Notes under the pieces: model-generated
Databases searched by the model: none
Told to the model about the DNA's origin: nothing
The model's input: the letters and a program-made list of their open reading frames with translations, nothing else
Program-made: the position numbers and the translations under genes
In this document: one piece after another, positions 11,506-22,740 of the stretch
Numbering within the stretch: the stretch's first letter is position 1
Layout of the letters: each line of letters starts with the position of its first letter
Source of the DNA: Lithospermum erythrorhizon
Lineage: Eukaryota; Streptophyta; Magnoliopsida; Boraginales; Boraginaceae
DNA: 64,000 nucleotides
Direction of reading: 5' to 3'
NCBI GenBank assembly: GCA_019722365.1
Contig: JADFUC010001385.1
Coordinates: 55,341-119,340 of the forward strand

Positions 11506-12749
11506 TTCCCTATTATTTATTCATTTCCAGAAAAAATTGAAAAGATTGTCATATAAAGTGTGACATTTAAAGTATTTGGTCGTTCCATTTCGTATGTACA
11601 TCGATCTCACTTGCGCAATTCGTGTCAATTGGTTGTCATATCCTGGCGTTTATAATAGTTAATTAATTCCCAAGGTTAATTATTAACCGTTATCGTTTGC
11701 GGTTGTTTGTAGTAAGTAATTAATTAGAAAATATAATTAATCGATTCTAGTTTGTTATCGTTCATACTTAATTGATGGTTGTGTTTATTAATGACTTTTA
11801 TACTATTATGAATAATGTAGAATTGGATTTTGAAATAAGGTGTTTTCCTTTGTTGTCATTTATACTCTTATGAATTATGACATTTGTTGTTGTTTATACG
11901 TGTATGAACTATGTCGTTTCCTATCATTTATGTTGAAGACTAGTAGAAAAATTTACAATCAGGTGTTTGAGAATTTGATTTTGTGCTAACAATAATATGA
12001 TGTTAACTTCTATTAATTTTCTTGACTGTTGACCAGTCGATCATTAAAGTTGGTTGTTTGATTGAGGGGTTGACCATCATCATCTACTCCGAAAGGATCG
12101 GCTGACCTGGCCAACATTAAAATTTATAAATGTGTACATAGTACATTTGTATTCATACCGGAAGATTTGTACTATACATACAACTATACAAATTTCTCAA
12201 CATTAAAGTATATTTATAATCATTTTTGTTTATAAATATTTTTCTATGATACATTTGAACATGCATATATTCAAACTTTAAAATAAATTTAAAAATAAAG
12301 TTTGCACCCATTAGCATTATAAACATTAATATTACCATCAGAATAGTGGCCCAAAAGTTGCTTCAACCAAATTTCGATTGTACCTAAATTTATGAAAATA
12401 ATAATAAGCCCCTCCTACACAACTTTACCAAACATCATTTCAAGCAAACTTTAGTTTTGAACATGCAACTAAGAAAACATCATAAAGTTCTAGTTCAAAT
12501 AATTAATTTCAATTATGAAGTTAAACTAACACAAAATATCTTAAAACAATAACATCAATTATAAATACATAAATGAGAAAAAGAAATAGAAAGAGAATTT
12601 GAGGATTAAGAAGTTACTTTACTCTTATTTATAACTATACGTATACATTCAACAAAATAAGAAAATTAAGGATGAAACAAATAAGTGTTAGTAGATAATG
12701 GGGCAAAAAGCAAAGAAAATATAAAAACAAGAACAACAACTAAAACTAA
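11506..12749. other. AT-rich DNA without a recognised gene
   Basis: No exon, LTR or terminal repeat is evident. The stretch is AT-rich with only short chance open frames. Confidence 0.5.
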
Positions 12750-13711
12750 GGGGGTGTTTGTTAAACTCATTAAATACTTAAACATAAATAATTCAACACT
12801 TAATTTATTAAGCTTATTTGTTAATTAATTATTTTCAGTGCTTAATAAATTAAGTAATTTATCAAATCAGGAACAAAAATCTCGCTAAAATTTCTAGTTT
12901 ATTTTTTACCTCTTAATCAAATAATCTCACAATTCTCCTCTTACCCAATTCTAACCCTAAAAGAAAACAACCTCTTCTCATTTCTTCAGCTTACACATTC
13001 TTATTCTCCAATTTATCACAGATTAATAATTTTTATCCCTTTCTCTATTCAATTTATAATATTCGGATGTGTTATTTTTCAATTTAATTCTTTATATTTT
13101 ATTCAATGGATTGTATTGCTAATACGTAAGAGCCAATTATTTTGTCGTTGTTTTGTTATCTTTATATTTTCAATTTAATTTTTGAATTTTATTCAATGTA
13201 TCAGATTATATCGTTAATACTGGATTTGTTATCCTCGTTAACTGTAGAATCCAAGTATTTTTCCAAAGATATTCTTTCAGGGCTATTTTGCGGATATTAA
13301 CATTGTGTAATCGAGATGGCATAAATTTGTATATCCAATTTTTCAAGATGTATGCTTATTGAATTTTATATTTTACTATAAATTTTAAATATTTATTTAA
13401 TGATATTTAGAATTTATTTATATTTTAATATTTATTTAATCGATATTATATTTATACTACTATTTATAATCTAATTAATAAAATTCTATTATTTAATTAT
13501 CTATTATAGTATTATTTATTTAATATATGATTCATATATAAGTAAATGAATTAAGGTAGGAGCAAAACAACTCGATTTAAGTCTTTTTCTTTGAACTGTT
13601 ATCAAACACCTAAATATTTTCAGTATTCAAATTCAGTCATAATTCAGATTCAGAATCTGCCTACTATTCAGCCAAATTTCACTTTTAGTTTTCGATTTAA
13701 CAAACACCCCC
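12750..13711. mobile_element. PIF/Harbinger-like (Tourist-type) element with TAA target duplication
   Basis: The element begins GGGGGTGTTTGTTAAA and ends TTTAACAAACACCCCC, a perfect terminal inverted repeat of at least 15 bp. It is bordered on both sides by TAA (12747-12749 and 13712-13714). The GGGGGTGTTTG start and 3-bp TWA duplication are hallmarks of plant PIF/Harbinger elements. The 962-bp interior is AT-rich and codes for nothing recognisable, so it is non-autonomous. A hAT-derived element is less likely because the duplication is 3 bp rather than 8. Confidence 0.78.
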
Positions 13712-13859
13712 TAAGTAAACTTTGTGTTTAAGTGAAATGAAAAATGAAATAATGGCGTTTAATATATATATAAAGGGGTTGCTGAAAATCAAAATGAAAA
13801 ATCTATCGTCAGCTTATTGTTAAGAGTAATGTAAATCTCCTACACTCTTCAATTGCTTT

Positions 13860-15279
13860 CGTAGTCCTCTAATGACCTGGTCCGGTTTGGATAGTGGACC
13901 GCATGACAAGTCTTCCTAGTTGTGATTTGATACGCCTCGACCCAAATGAAAATGACTGCAACTAAAGACCGGTCGCCTGGTGATAATCCCATACTTAACT
14001 GGGCTGATCAAAGATTGGTCCAACCAAATTGGGCCCCTCGGAGATGGATCAGGAACGAAGAACTGAATAAATGGACTTCCACCACACGCCAAGGCCGATC
14101 ACAAATTCCAAATTGCTGTTAAGTTCGTCCAAACCGGTAGAGAAGAGAACCGCTAGAACCCAATGGGTTGGTTCTATGACAATTAAGGTGGTAATTAAGT
14201 CGTTAATTACTGACTCTTAACGAAATGCGAAATCATTAATTGCAACGAATGGCCATCAAGGCTCGACCAAAGTAACCGTCCAAATAAACTATAAAAGGTA
14301 AACCTTATAGCCAAATCAAGTAAGTTCATTTTAATACCCAAATACTCTCTTTTCAGAAACTTAACTCTTTCGATCCTTTACTGACTTGATCGTCGGAGTA
14401 TTTCCGGACGGGCAACATTTGGACCAAGCCGTATCAAAGCTCGACTTAGAGGATTGGTGGATCCGACTAAAGACCTAAATCGACCGCATCATCATTGGCG
14501 ACCATAATGGGAGACTCTGTTAACAAAGTCACTATCCACCATTTCCACCGCTACTATGGAAACAAACGGAAGTAACGACAACCACCCCTAGGAACGATGG
14601 ATCCTAATTTGACGATCTCCGTGATCAAATTGTAGATATCCCAGCTAACATCCCGTAGTCACCAACCTACGGTCGAGGAATGTGCCTCGAGTGGGAATTC
14701 GCACCCACCGCAGATAGCCGGGATAATTCAGGAGATAACGGGGACAATCATCACTAGCGTGATGTAGTAGCTCCAAGATCAACTCCCAATTACGAGAGAA
14801 AACCCTGGTGCTGTCATCCGCCCTGGGACGCAGGGAAGACTTACACTCCGCACTTCGACGGCGGGGGAACAGTTTGCAGCAGGACAACGAAGTCGCCACG
14901 AGGCCGCTACACAAGACGCAGCTGCCCCACCCCCTCCCCCCCGATGCCACGGAAGGCCAATGGCCGCAAGTACATGCCCTTTCGGGCGGTAGTAGTCGAC
15001 AGTAAGCATGGGGACCAATACCACCAGCGTGGCTTCAATTTATTCTCCTCGACATTCGAGCGCAATATGCCGCAGGTCGGGCTTCCCACATTTACCAAAT
15101 TTATGAGCACGGACCTAGAGCACATCATGAAATTCTCAGCCCAAATGTCCTTTTCACCAAATTCCAGACAAATAGGCCTTTCCCACAAATTTAAAGTGTG
15201 GTCCGCACTCAAATGGTTCAACCGGTTGCCCCGAAGGGTGTATTAAATCCTTCGAGGAGCCTTCAAAACCGATTCACCA
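13860..15279 (+). mobile_element. Ty3/Gypsy (Tat-type) 5' LTR end and gag remnant, truncated
   Basis: An LTR-like part (about 13.86-14.49 kb) contains a TATA box (CTATAAAAGG near 14290) and the block GTCGGAGTATTTCCGGACGG near 14393. It is followed by TTGGCGACCATAATGGGAGA, a position and sequence expected for a Tat-type primer region. Downstream, 14944-15246 is open and its product matches the plant retrotransposon gag pattern: a FERNMPQVGLPTFTKF block, a KFSAQMSF block, then SALKWFNRLPRRVY, which resembles the conserved W-x-LP-xx-S-I region. The match continues in another frame to AFKTDSPH and stops exactly where the CACTA-like terminus begins at 15280. No downstream pol was found beyond that insertion. 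Confidence 0.6.
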
Positions 15280-16448
15280 CACTACTAGAAAAATGAGCAA
15301 ATGTGACATAATTATAAACCGCTACACAAATGTCGCAAATTGCGGTGACATTATCGCAACGTGTCTACCTTTGACAATAAAACCCCAAAATTTCTGCAAA
15401 AGTACCGCAATATAAAGGACATTTCTGTGACATAATAGATTTCCCAGCAAAAATACTATGACGTTATTGTGGCATAAAAATTCGCGGGAAAATATCCCGC
15501 CACAAAAACGTCATGCACTTTTTTTTATGGTAAACATAATGCCACTAAATGTCACGCCTCTTTCCCTGCAAACAACATGTCACCAAACGCCATGCGCTTT
15601 TAATAACCATATGACATAATTGTATCGCTTTTACATATTATCTTTACAAATTTAATAAGGCGAAATCTAATTTTGTCTTCAGAATTTAATCATGACGTTA
15701 TGTATAATTAACAACACTAATAACGTAATTTTCTATAATTTATCATATTAATATTAACTAATTTATCATTTTTCTTAGAATGTGGCATTTATGAGACGTT
15801 AGATTTTACTTTAAATAAAAATTTAAATGTTTAGAAAATACTTAATAGCTCAGGGTCATTAGTATGACGCTTTTAATAATTATTTACTCATATTTCAAAT
15901 TAACTTTATTTAACTTAATATGCCTCATATCAATATTAACTAAATTTTTAAATTTAAAATTACTTTTTCCTAAAACTTAGATAATCACATTTCATATGGA
16001 CATTAGATTAAATGTAATAAACATTTAAATTATTTATAAAATTAATTAAATTATTTGTCTCATTAATATGACGTTGTGTTAATAATTTAATCATAAATTT
16101 CATTTAATCAGCAATTTTATATCAATATTTAAATATTTAAATTAAATTAATTTTCTAATGTGGCATGTTTGTGACGTTACAATTTTAATTAGTAATATCA
16201 ATTATGATATTAATTTCAAATTGCTTTTAATCAATAATTTTATATCAATATTTAAATTAAACTAATGTTTTTCTGAATTGGAGGGCAGTGTGACGTTAGA
16301 AATATTCCTAATTAAATTAATATCTCAAGACGTCACATATATGTCAAAGATTCTGTAACCTTTCATTTTTATTAACATAAAATTAAAAAATGAAACAAAA
16401 ATACACCATAATTTATTCAACCTAAAGTCTACATAATTTATTCAAACA

Positions 16449-16943
16449 TTAAAGTCTCCTCAATAAGGGTATTGAAGTTCTAACAACGCCATCGAGACCA
16501 CAAATTGAGACCCGAAAGGAGATAATCACGCGATCCGTATTTTCATGTAATTCATGATACATTTCGAAATCCATGAACTCTCCCCATTCATGTTGTTTGC
16601 TTGCACAAATTCAAGCCACCCGTCAGTAAAGAATAATGGCAGGTGTGCTTCATTATTCTCACGTGTGCCATGTTGAATCTTCACGACAAAAACTCTGTCT
16701 AAGACTTTGAATTTGCAAATTCCACTTACAGTTAGAACAACCTGCCATTTACGAGCAAAATCTTCGGGTATTTCCTGTTCATCAACGACATAATAATATA
16801 TATATTAATAAAAACACAAAAAATTAAAGCAATTATATAAAAAAATGTAAATATATATTACAAATCGAGACTCAGAGGTTCCCAATAAGCATTCTATAAA
16901 AACTATCAAGCTTAAAAGGGGCAAGGTCATCACTTGGAGGCAT
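16449..16943 (-). pseudogene. Broken B3 DNA-binding domain gene (REM-like) inside the CACTA-like element
   Basis: Two exon-like blocks on the minus strand together cover most of a plant B3 domain. Exon 1 (16943 down to about 16862) starts at an ATG and reads MPPSDDLAPFKLDSFYRMLI, then GNL, followed by a one-base shift to ESRF and a donor-like GTAATA. Exon 2 begins after CAG at 16774 and reads EIPEDFARKWQVVLTV, then a segment with FFTDGWLEFVQANNMNGE. A second frameshift comes before MDFEMYHELHENTDRVIISF, and a stop lies at 16449. The IPEDFARKW and FFTDGWxxFVxxNN motifs are the classic B3 strand and recognition-loop pattern. B3 proteins are nuclear DNA-binding transcription factors; this copy has at least two frame breaks and is probably not functional. 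Its position within CACTA-type repeats suggests gene capture. Confidence 0.68.
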
Positions 16944-17319
16944 TTGGGAGAAATTTTAATGGATTGTGAAGAAAATGAATTGTGAAACTGACATAATGTC
17001 TCAATTTATACTAAAAAATGTCAAAAAACGTCACATACCCGCCTATACATTAATCCAATTTAATGCATTTCTTCGATGAATGCAATTTCACCTAACATAT
17101 TTATTAAGTTTGAACGTTAATTTGAATCCACTATGACATGCTCATGACGCTTCATACATATAAATAGATTTCATAATACTCGAAAAGTGATTGTAAATAT
17201 TTATCTAAAAAAAATTAATATTTGACATTTTGCTACGCTTAGTAAAGATAAAATGGCCTTAAGTACATGTCATACTCTTAAAATATTCTAAAATTTAATC
17301 AAAGGATACACTATTTATT

Positions 17320-18010
17320 TAATATTAATAGTGGACGTGCTTTATGACGCGGATAATATTATTATATTTTATAAATTAATTAATTAATATTAAGCAAGGA
17401 TGCTATTATGGCGGCCCATATTATTATTATATCAATTTAATTATTTATCTAATATTAATTGTGACATTTATGACATACATATTATTATATTTTATAAATT
17501 AATTAATTAATATTAAGTATGGACGTTATTATGTATGTTTATATTATTATTATATCCATTTAATTATTTATTTAATATTAATCACAAGGGACATTTTTAT
17601 GACATGGCTAATATTATTTATTTTATAAATTAATTAATTAATATCATGTGTGACGTTATTATGGCGCCGACATTATTATTAATCATTTATTTAATATTAA
17701 GAAGCGACGCTTATACGGCGGCTTAATATTATTGTATTTTATGGAATTGAATTATTTAATATTAAGTGTGTGATGTTATTATGGCGTTGATATTATTATT
17801 ATATCGATTTAATTATTTATTTAATATTAATTGTGTGGGACATTTTTATGATTACGGCTAATATTATTATATTTTATAAATTAATTAATTAATATTACGC
17901 GACGTTATTATGGCGCTGACATTATTATTAATTATTTATTTATTATTAATAGTGTGACGCTTATATGGCGTGTTGGATATTATTATATTTTATAAATTAA
18001 ATATTTAATA
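17320..18010. repeat. AT-rich tandem array, block 1
   Basis: About five degenerate units of roughly 130 bp. Each has two halves: TTATAAATTAATTAATTAAT leading to GTGACGTTATTATGGCG, and TTTAATTATTTATTTAATAT leading to GTGACGCTTTTATGGCGC. The short GC-bearing motif is better conserved than its spacing. Confidence 0.72.
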
Positions 18011-18869
18011 TTAAGCAAGGACAATAGAATTCATTAAATTTCCTAAAGTCTCAAGACAAGTGGAATAAAAAGAAATGTTATCGATATGATTCGAAGATAA
18101 TTCTATTTATTCCTCTCATTCTACTTCACTATACAAGTCGCGGCCTTAGCAAATTGTTTCGGAAATTGACACGGAACACTCAGAATCAATATTCTTGACA
18201 AGCCAGATACTTCCAATTCGCCAGCCAATAAATTGGACTAAACCGAATGTTTGAATGTTTGATGCTTCGAAGATTTAAAGATTTGAATGTTTGAACGTTT
18301 CAAGACATTCAAAGCGTCAGTTTCAACGCTCAAACGCAACTGAATCGCCATGTATAGCCTCCGATTCACAGCCTTCTCTTCTACTTTTTGTCTTTTTCAT
18401 AGCGAATTTCCATCCCCTAAAACGAATGATAATGTCTCTATTTATAAAAGATATTAAAGGACGGCTGATCGGATCAGTCCTGACTTCACTGTCTCTGGCC
18501 AACTCGACTTCACTCAGCTCCTATTGAACCTCCTCGATAATTATTCTCCAACTTTAATTAAACAATAATTATATGATTTTGTTCGATAACGTATATCTTT
18601 ATATTTATTTAAAAGATATAATTATCCAACTCTTTAATTATTTTCAAATATTTATTTGGAGGAAATAATTATTTATTACGCATCCCGTTTTCTCATGCTG
18701 TCATTTAATTCGCCTGGCCCAATTTTTTAATGCGAAAGCTTTATAATTTGATAATAAACGACACACGTGACAATTGGACCGCATTTATTTAATTAACTAA
18801 ATTCCAACGAATAAATGTTAAATTGAATTTAATTAACTAATGACCGGAACATTATTAAATAAATTTACA
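18011..18869. other. Unassigned spacer inside the CACTA-like region
   Basis: Mixed-composition DNA separating two array blocks. A 78-codon open frame (18291-18527) has no recognisable motif. The stretch around 18240-18300 contains short repeats of GAATGTTTGA. Confidence 0.4.
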
Positions 18870-19190
18870 TTACCAATGTACGTGCTATTACGGGGTTTCG
18901 CTGACATATTATTATATCGAATTTCACTATTTATTTAATATTAATTTTGACATTTTTATGGTATGGCTAATATTATTATATTTTTATAAATTAATTCATT
19001 AATATTAGCGCGTGACGCTATTATGGCGTTGATATTATTGCCAATTATTTATTTAATATTAATAGCGCGACGTTTTTATGGCGCGGTTGATATTATTATA
19101 TTTTTATAAATTAAAATATTTAATATTGCTTATGACGTTAGTATGGCGTTGATATTATTATTATATCGATTTAATTATTTAAATTGATTA
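18870..19190. repeat. AT-rich tandem array, block 2
   Basis: Same unit as the blocks at 17.3-18.0 and 21.6-22.4 kb. TTATTTAATATTAATAGCGC, GTTAGTATGGCGTTGATAT and similar motifs recur here two to three times. Confidence 0.68.
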
Positions 19191-21639
19191 AAAAGATAAT
19201 GAATTTATTCAGAAATATTTATCTAAACAAATTATAATTATGGCGACATGCTGGTGACGCTTGTACCGCGACGCCATATACACGTCAGTATACTTTTAAA
19301 ATCTCATTTTGAAAACATATTATAAATAGATTTTAAAAACATATTCCTAATAATGTTATTGTCTTTATTTATTAAATAGAATTATGTATAAATCATAATA
19401 ATTGTGTATTGATATAAGATAATTAACAAGTATTAAACACAAAAATGAAGCCCGTGAGAATTATCATCAGAAAACAAATTTATTCACAATATAACGAGTT
19501 CATGCATTAACATGTAGTTAATGTATTACATTAGTAGACAAATGTACAAATAAGATTAATTAATACAACTAAACAAGAATCTTACCAATTTTTTCCAATT
19601 AGCAATTTCATTTTCCATTTGTTACATTTTTTAAAAGACCCAAGATAATTGTCTTCTCTCTAATCGGTACAACGGGATCCTTCCATCACACACCTACAAC
19701 CAAAAGTTGACTCGGACATTTTACGAATCGTCGACCACCATTCTTCCACGAAGTGATTGGATGACAAACTAAATCGCAAATCTATTACCCTTTAACTATT
19801 TCATTTTCTATGCCCTCAAAGTTAAAGCAAGAAGTTTGACTTCTCAGACATTTTTTAGAGATTAATAAGATGTTTGAATAATTTAAATGAAGAAGAAAAC
19901 TCCTAAAGTTAGTATGCTTTAAATAGAGAAGCTCCGCATGGGGGAAAATAAAATTCAAACGCAATGACATGTTTATAATTTTAAGTAATATTTATTTGTA
20001 TAATTTGTCTATTTTAACCTTCATGCCATAACGCCACACGGCCCCGCCATACAAACGCCACACATACTTACCTAATTAATTAGAAACCAATTCACAAAAC
20101 CAAAACCCACTTAATTCATCAACCTCCCCCTCCCCCCACCCCCACCCCGACACCCACTGACCCCCCTCCCCCACCCCCACCCCCACCCCCACCCCCACCA
20201 CCGCACCGACTCTCGAATTCTCCTCCCCTCCTCTACTCCAAGCAATGGTAAACAACACCCACTTCAACCCCCCACTAACACCCACTTCATCGGCCTCCCA
20301 ACAGTCAACCAACAATGTAGCCTAGATAATGATAATATTCTTGGACAACGGAAAATATGACGGTTGCATTTACGATTTAAGTCCCGCTATTATTTGCCAA
20401 ACGAAGAGCACGAGGTAAAAAGTGATTACGCATTTAGCTATTTTACGTATTTAATGAATAAATTATTAGTGCACGTTTATCTAATAATATAATGTATTAT
20501 GTACTTATTTAACATTTATTTTATAAATGAGTTATTTGATATACGTATTATACAATTTGAGGAATATCAGTAGTAAGGAGTTTCATATCTATCAAGTAGG
20601 AGTTTCATTCAGCTTTGGTATCAGATTCAAAAGAATTTTGTATCTATGTCAAGCCAGGTGGACGCTCTACGATTTAATTTATTTAATATAAAGATATGGA
20701 TATCACATTTTTTGTGTGACGCCGCTGATAATAATTTATTAAAATCAAAGTATTTTGGCGATTTCATTTTGTCTAAGTCGCTTTGGCGACGCTCTAAGAT
20801 TAAATTCTGGCCAATATAAAGATATCATATGACATTTCGGGCAACGTTATAATAATTAATTTATTTATAACAAAAGCATTTTATGATTTTAATTTTTTCC
20901 CTATGTCGCTTTTATGACGTTATATGATTTAATTTATTAATATAAAGATATTTGCATTTTACATTTCAAGGACGTTATACTATTTTCAGAATATCATAAT
21001 TTTTGTATGACATTTCATACATTTGTCGGGTTTATTGGGACAAAAATTCGACTCAAAATGAAAAGGCTTTATAGTACGTATAAGCTCATGACGTTATGAT
21101 AAAAATGAAATTCAAAATTCAAAAATCCATAATATCTATCTATCTCCTCCTATAAATATAATAACATAACAAATCCATTTTCTCATCTTCAAATGTTCTT
21201 TTCGCACCGGTAATTTTCGCTTTTCTTCATTTCTTTCAGGTGATTTAGAAGTTATTAAGTTATCAGGACATTTCATAGTTTTTATTATAATGTTATATAC
21301 TAACTTGTCTTTTTTTTTTGTAGCAAATTCAATTTTGATTGAGGTATATTATATTTTTTCTTTTTAACTTGTTTTATTTATATATTAACTTAAGTTTATT
21401 ATTTGGTTCTAAAGATGAAAAATAAGCGTTTTAAATAGCTGTTTATATTTAATCAAAATAATTAATATTCTTTATTATGAATGTGCATATTCAATGTTTA
21501 TAAATAATGTTTATATTTTTTGTCTATTTTATTTCATATATATATACAAGATTTAAATATTACTAAAATTGATATTTTGTTTTATATTTACTATATTCTT
21601 TTATTATGAAATCTATTATTTAATTTTTTTATTATACGT
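19191..21639. other. Interior of the CACTA-like region, no gene recognised
   Basis: AT-rich DNA with scattered GACGTT/GACGCT motifs (for example 20700-21100) and one strongly C-rich patch (20115-20207). The minus-strand open frames here have no recognisable protein motif; one of them is simply the Gly/Val-rich translation of the C-rich patch. Confidence 0.4.
20115..20207 (-). repeat. CCCCCA-rich low-complexity tract, potential G-quadruplex on the minus strand
   Basis: The plus strand has repeated runs of four to six C separated by single A or T, including five consecutive CCCCCA units near 20173-20202. The complementary strand therefore has at least five adjacent runs of five G with one-base loops, an ideal intramolecular G-quadruplex pattern, while the C strand could form an i-motif. 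Confidence 0.8.
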
Positions 21640-22380
21640 AGCGTGACGCTTATATGACGCTCGGTTATTCTTGAGGTTTAATAAATTAATTATTTAAATA
21701 TTAAGTATTTGACGCTTTTATCTTTAGTAATATTATTTTGGTTTTCATAAATTAATTAATTATTATTACGCGACGCTATTACTAAGGCTTATTATTATTA
21801 TATCGATTTAATTATTTATTTTATATTATTAACAAGGACGCTTTTACGGGCGCCCATATTATTATTATTATATTTGAGTAAATTAATTAATTATTATTGC
21901 TACAAGGACGCATATTGGGCCAGTCTATATTATTATTATATCAATTTAATTATTTATTTTATATTATTAGTGTGACGCTTTTATGGCGCTAAGCATCATT
22001 ATTATATTTTTAAACAATTAATTAATACAAGAGCGCTGGGACAAGTGATTATGGCGCTCATATTATTATTATTATATCGATTTAATTTATTTATCTACAC
22101 ACGCTGACGTGGTTTACGAAGTGATCATTATTATTATATTTATAAATTAATTAATTAATATTAAGTCACATGACGTTATTATGGGCGCTTATATTATTAT
22201 TATAACGATTTAATTATTTATCTAATATTAATTTGTGTGACGCTTTTAAGGCGCTGCTAATATTATTATATTTTGTAAATTAATTAATTAATATAAAATT
22301 TGTGACGTTATTACTGTATACATTATTATATCAATTTAATAATTTATTTAATATTTATTGTTTACGTTAAACACATACTT
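21640..22380. repeat. AT-rich tandem array, block 3
   Basis: About six units of the same roughly 130-bp repeat as blocks 1 and 2, again with alternating GTGACGTTATTATGGGCGC-like and GTGACGCTTTTATGGCGC-like motifs between runs of ATTATTATTATATC and TTAATTAATTAATATTA. Confidence 0.72.
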
Positions 22381-22740
22381 TAAAATCTATTATATTAATT
22401 CTTAAGTATGGTTTTTCTTAATTATGTGTTTTTATTACGCGACGATTTTCCACGTATGGAATAATTTAATTAGTCTTAATATTAAGTACATTTTCTTAAA
22501 TTATGTACTTAATTCAGGTGGACGTTGGGGATGACAAAGTCAAATCTCATCTCTGTTATCTATCGACGGTGACGTCCAAATTTACTTGTTTGTGTATGAC
22601 ATTTCGCTGACAAGCTGATTAAGCATGACGCCCATATGTTGCATTTGATTTCGCCATAAAACGCCGCAAAGACCTAATACGACATTTCTCGTGACGCTTT
22701 TACGCCGCATTAGCCAAAATCAGAAGAGCGTAGATTAGCA

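Larger units (their letters stand above)
15280..22740 (+). mobile_element. CACTA-like DNA transposon with repeated GTGACGTTAT motifs; right end not found
   Basis: The left end reads CACTACTAGAAAAATGAGCA, the conserved terminus of plant CACTA (EnSpm) elements. Directly inside come many short repeats such as GTGACATAAT, TATGACGTTATTGTGGCAT and GTGACGTTA, in the subterminal position where CACTA transposase-binding repeats lie. The same motif (GTGACGTTATTATGGCG and relatives) recurs up to about 22.7 kb, in tandem arrays at 17.3-18.0, 18.9-19.2 and 21.6-22.4 kb. A broken B3-domain gene lies at 16449-16943. No transposase exon was recognised, and the reciprocal end (TTCTAGTAGTG) is absent, so the right boundary is approximate. 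The element interrupts a Gypsy gag frame. Confidence 0.6.

Noticed and set aside
20076..20315. Gly/Val-rich minus-strand open frame
   Set aside because: It is simply the translation of the CCCCCA low-complexity tract.
22555..22575. TATCGACGGTGACG as the 3' end of another plus-strand long LTR
   Set aside because: The short motif matches LTR ends near 41.05 kb, but the preceding sequence is CACTA-type array, not LTR.
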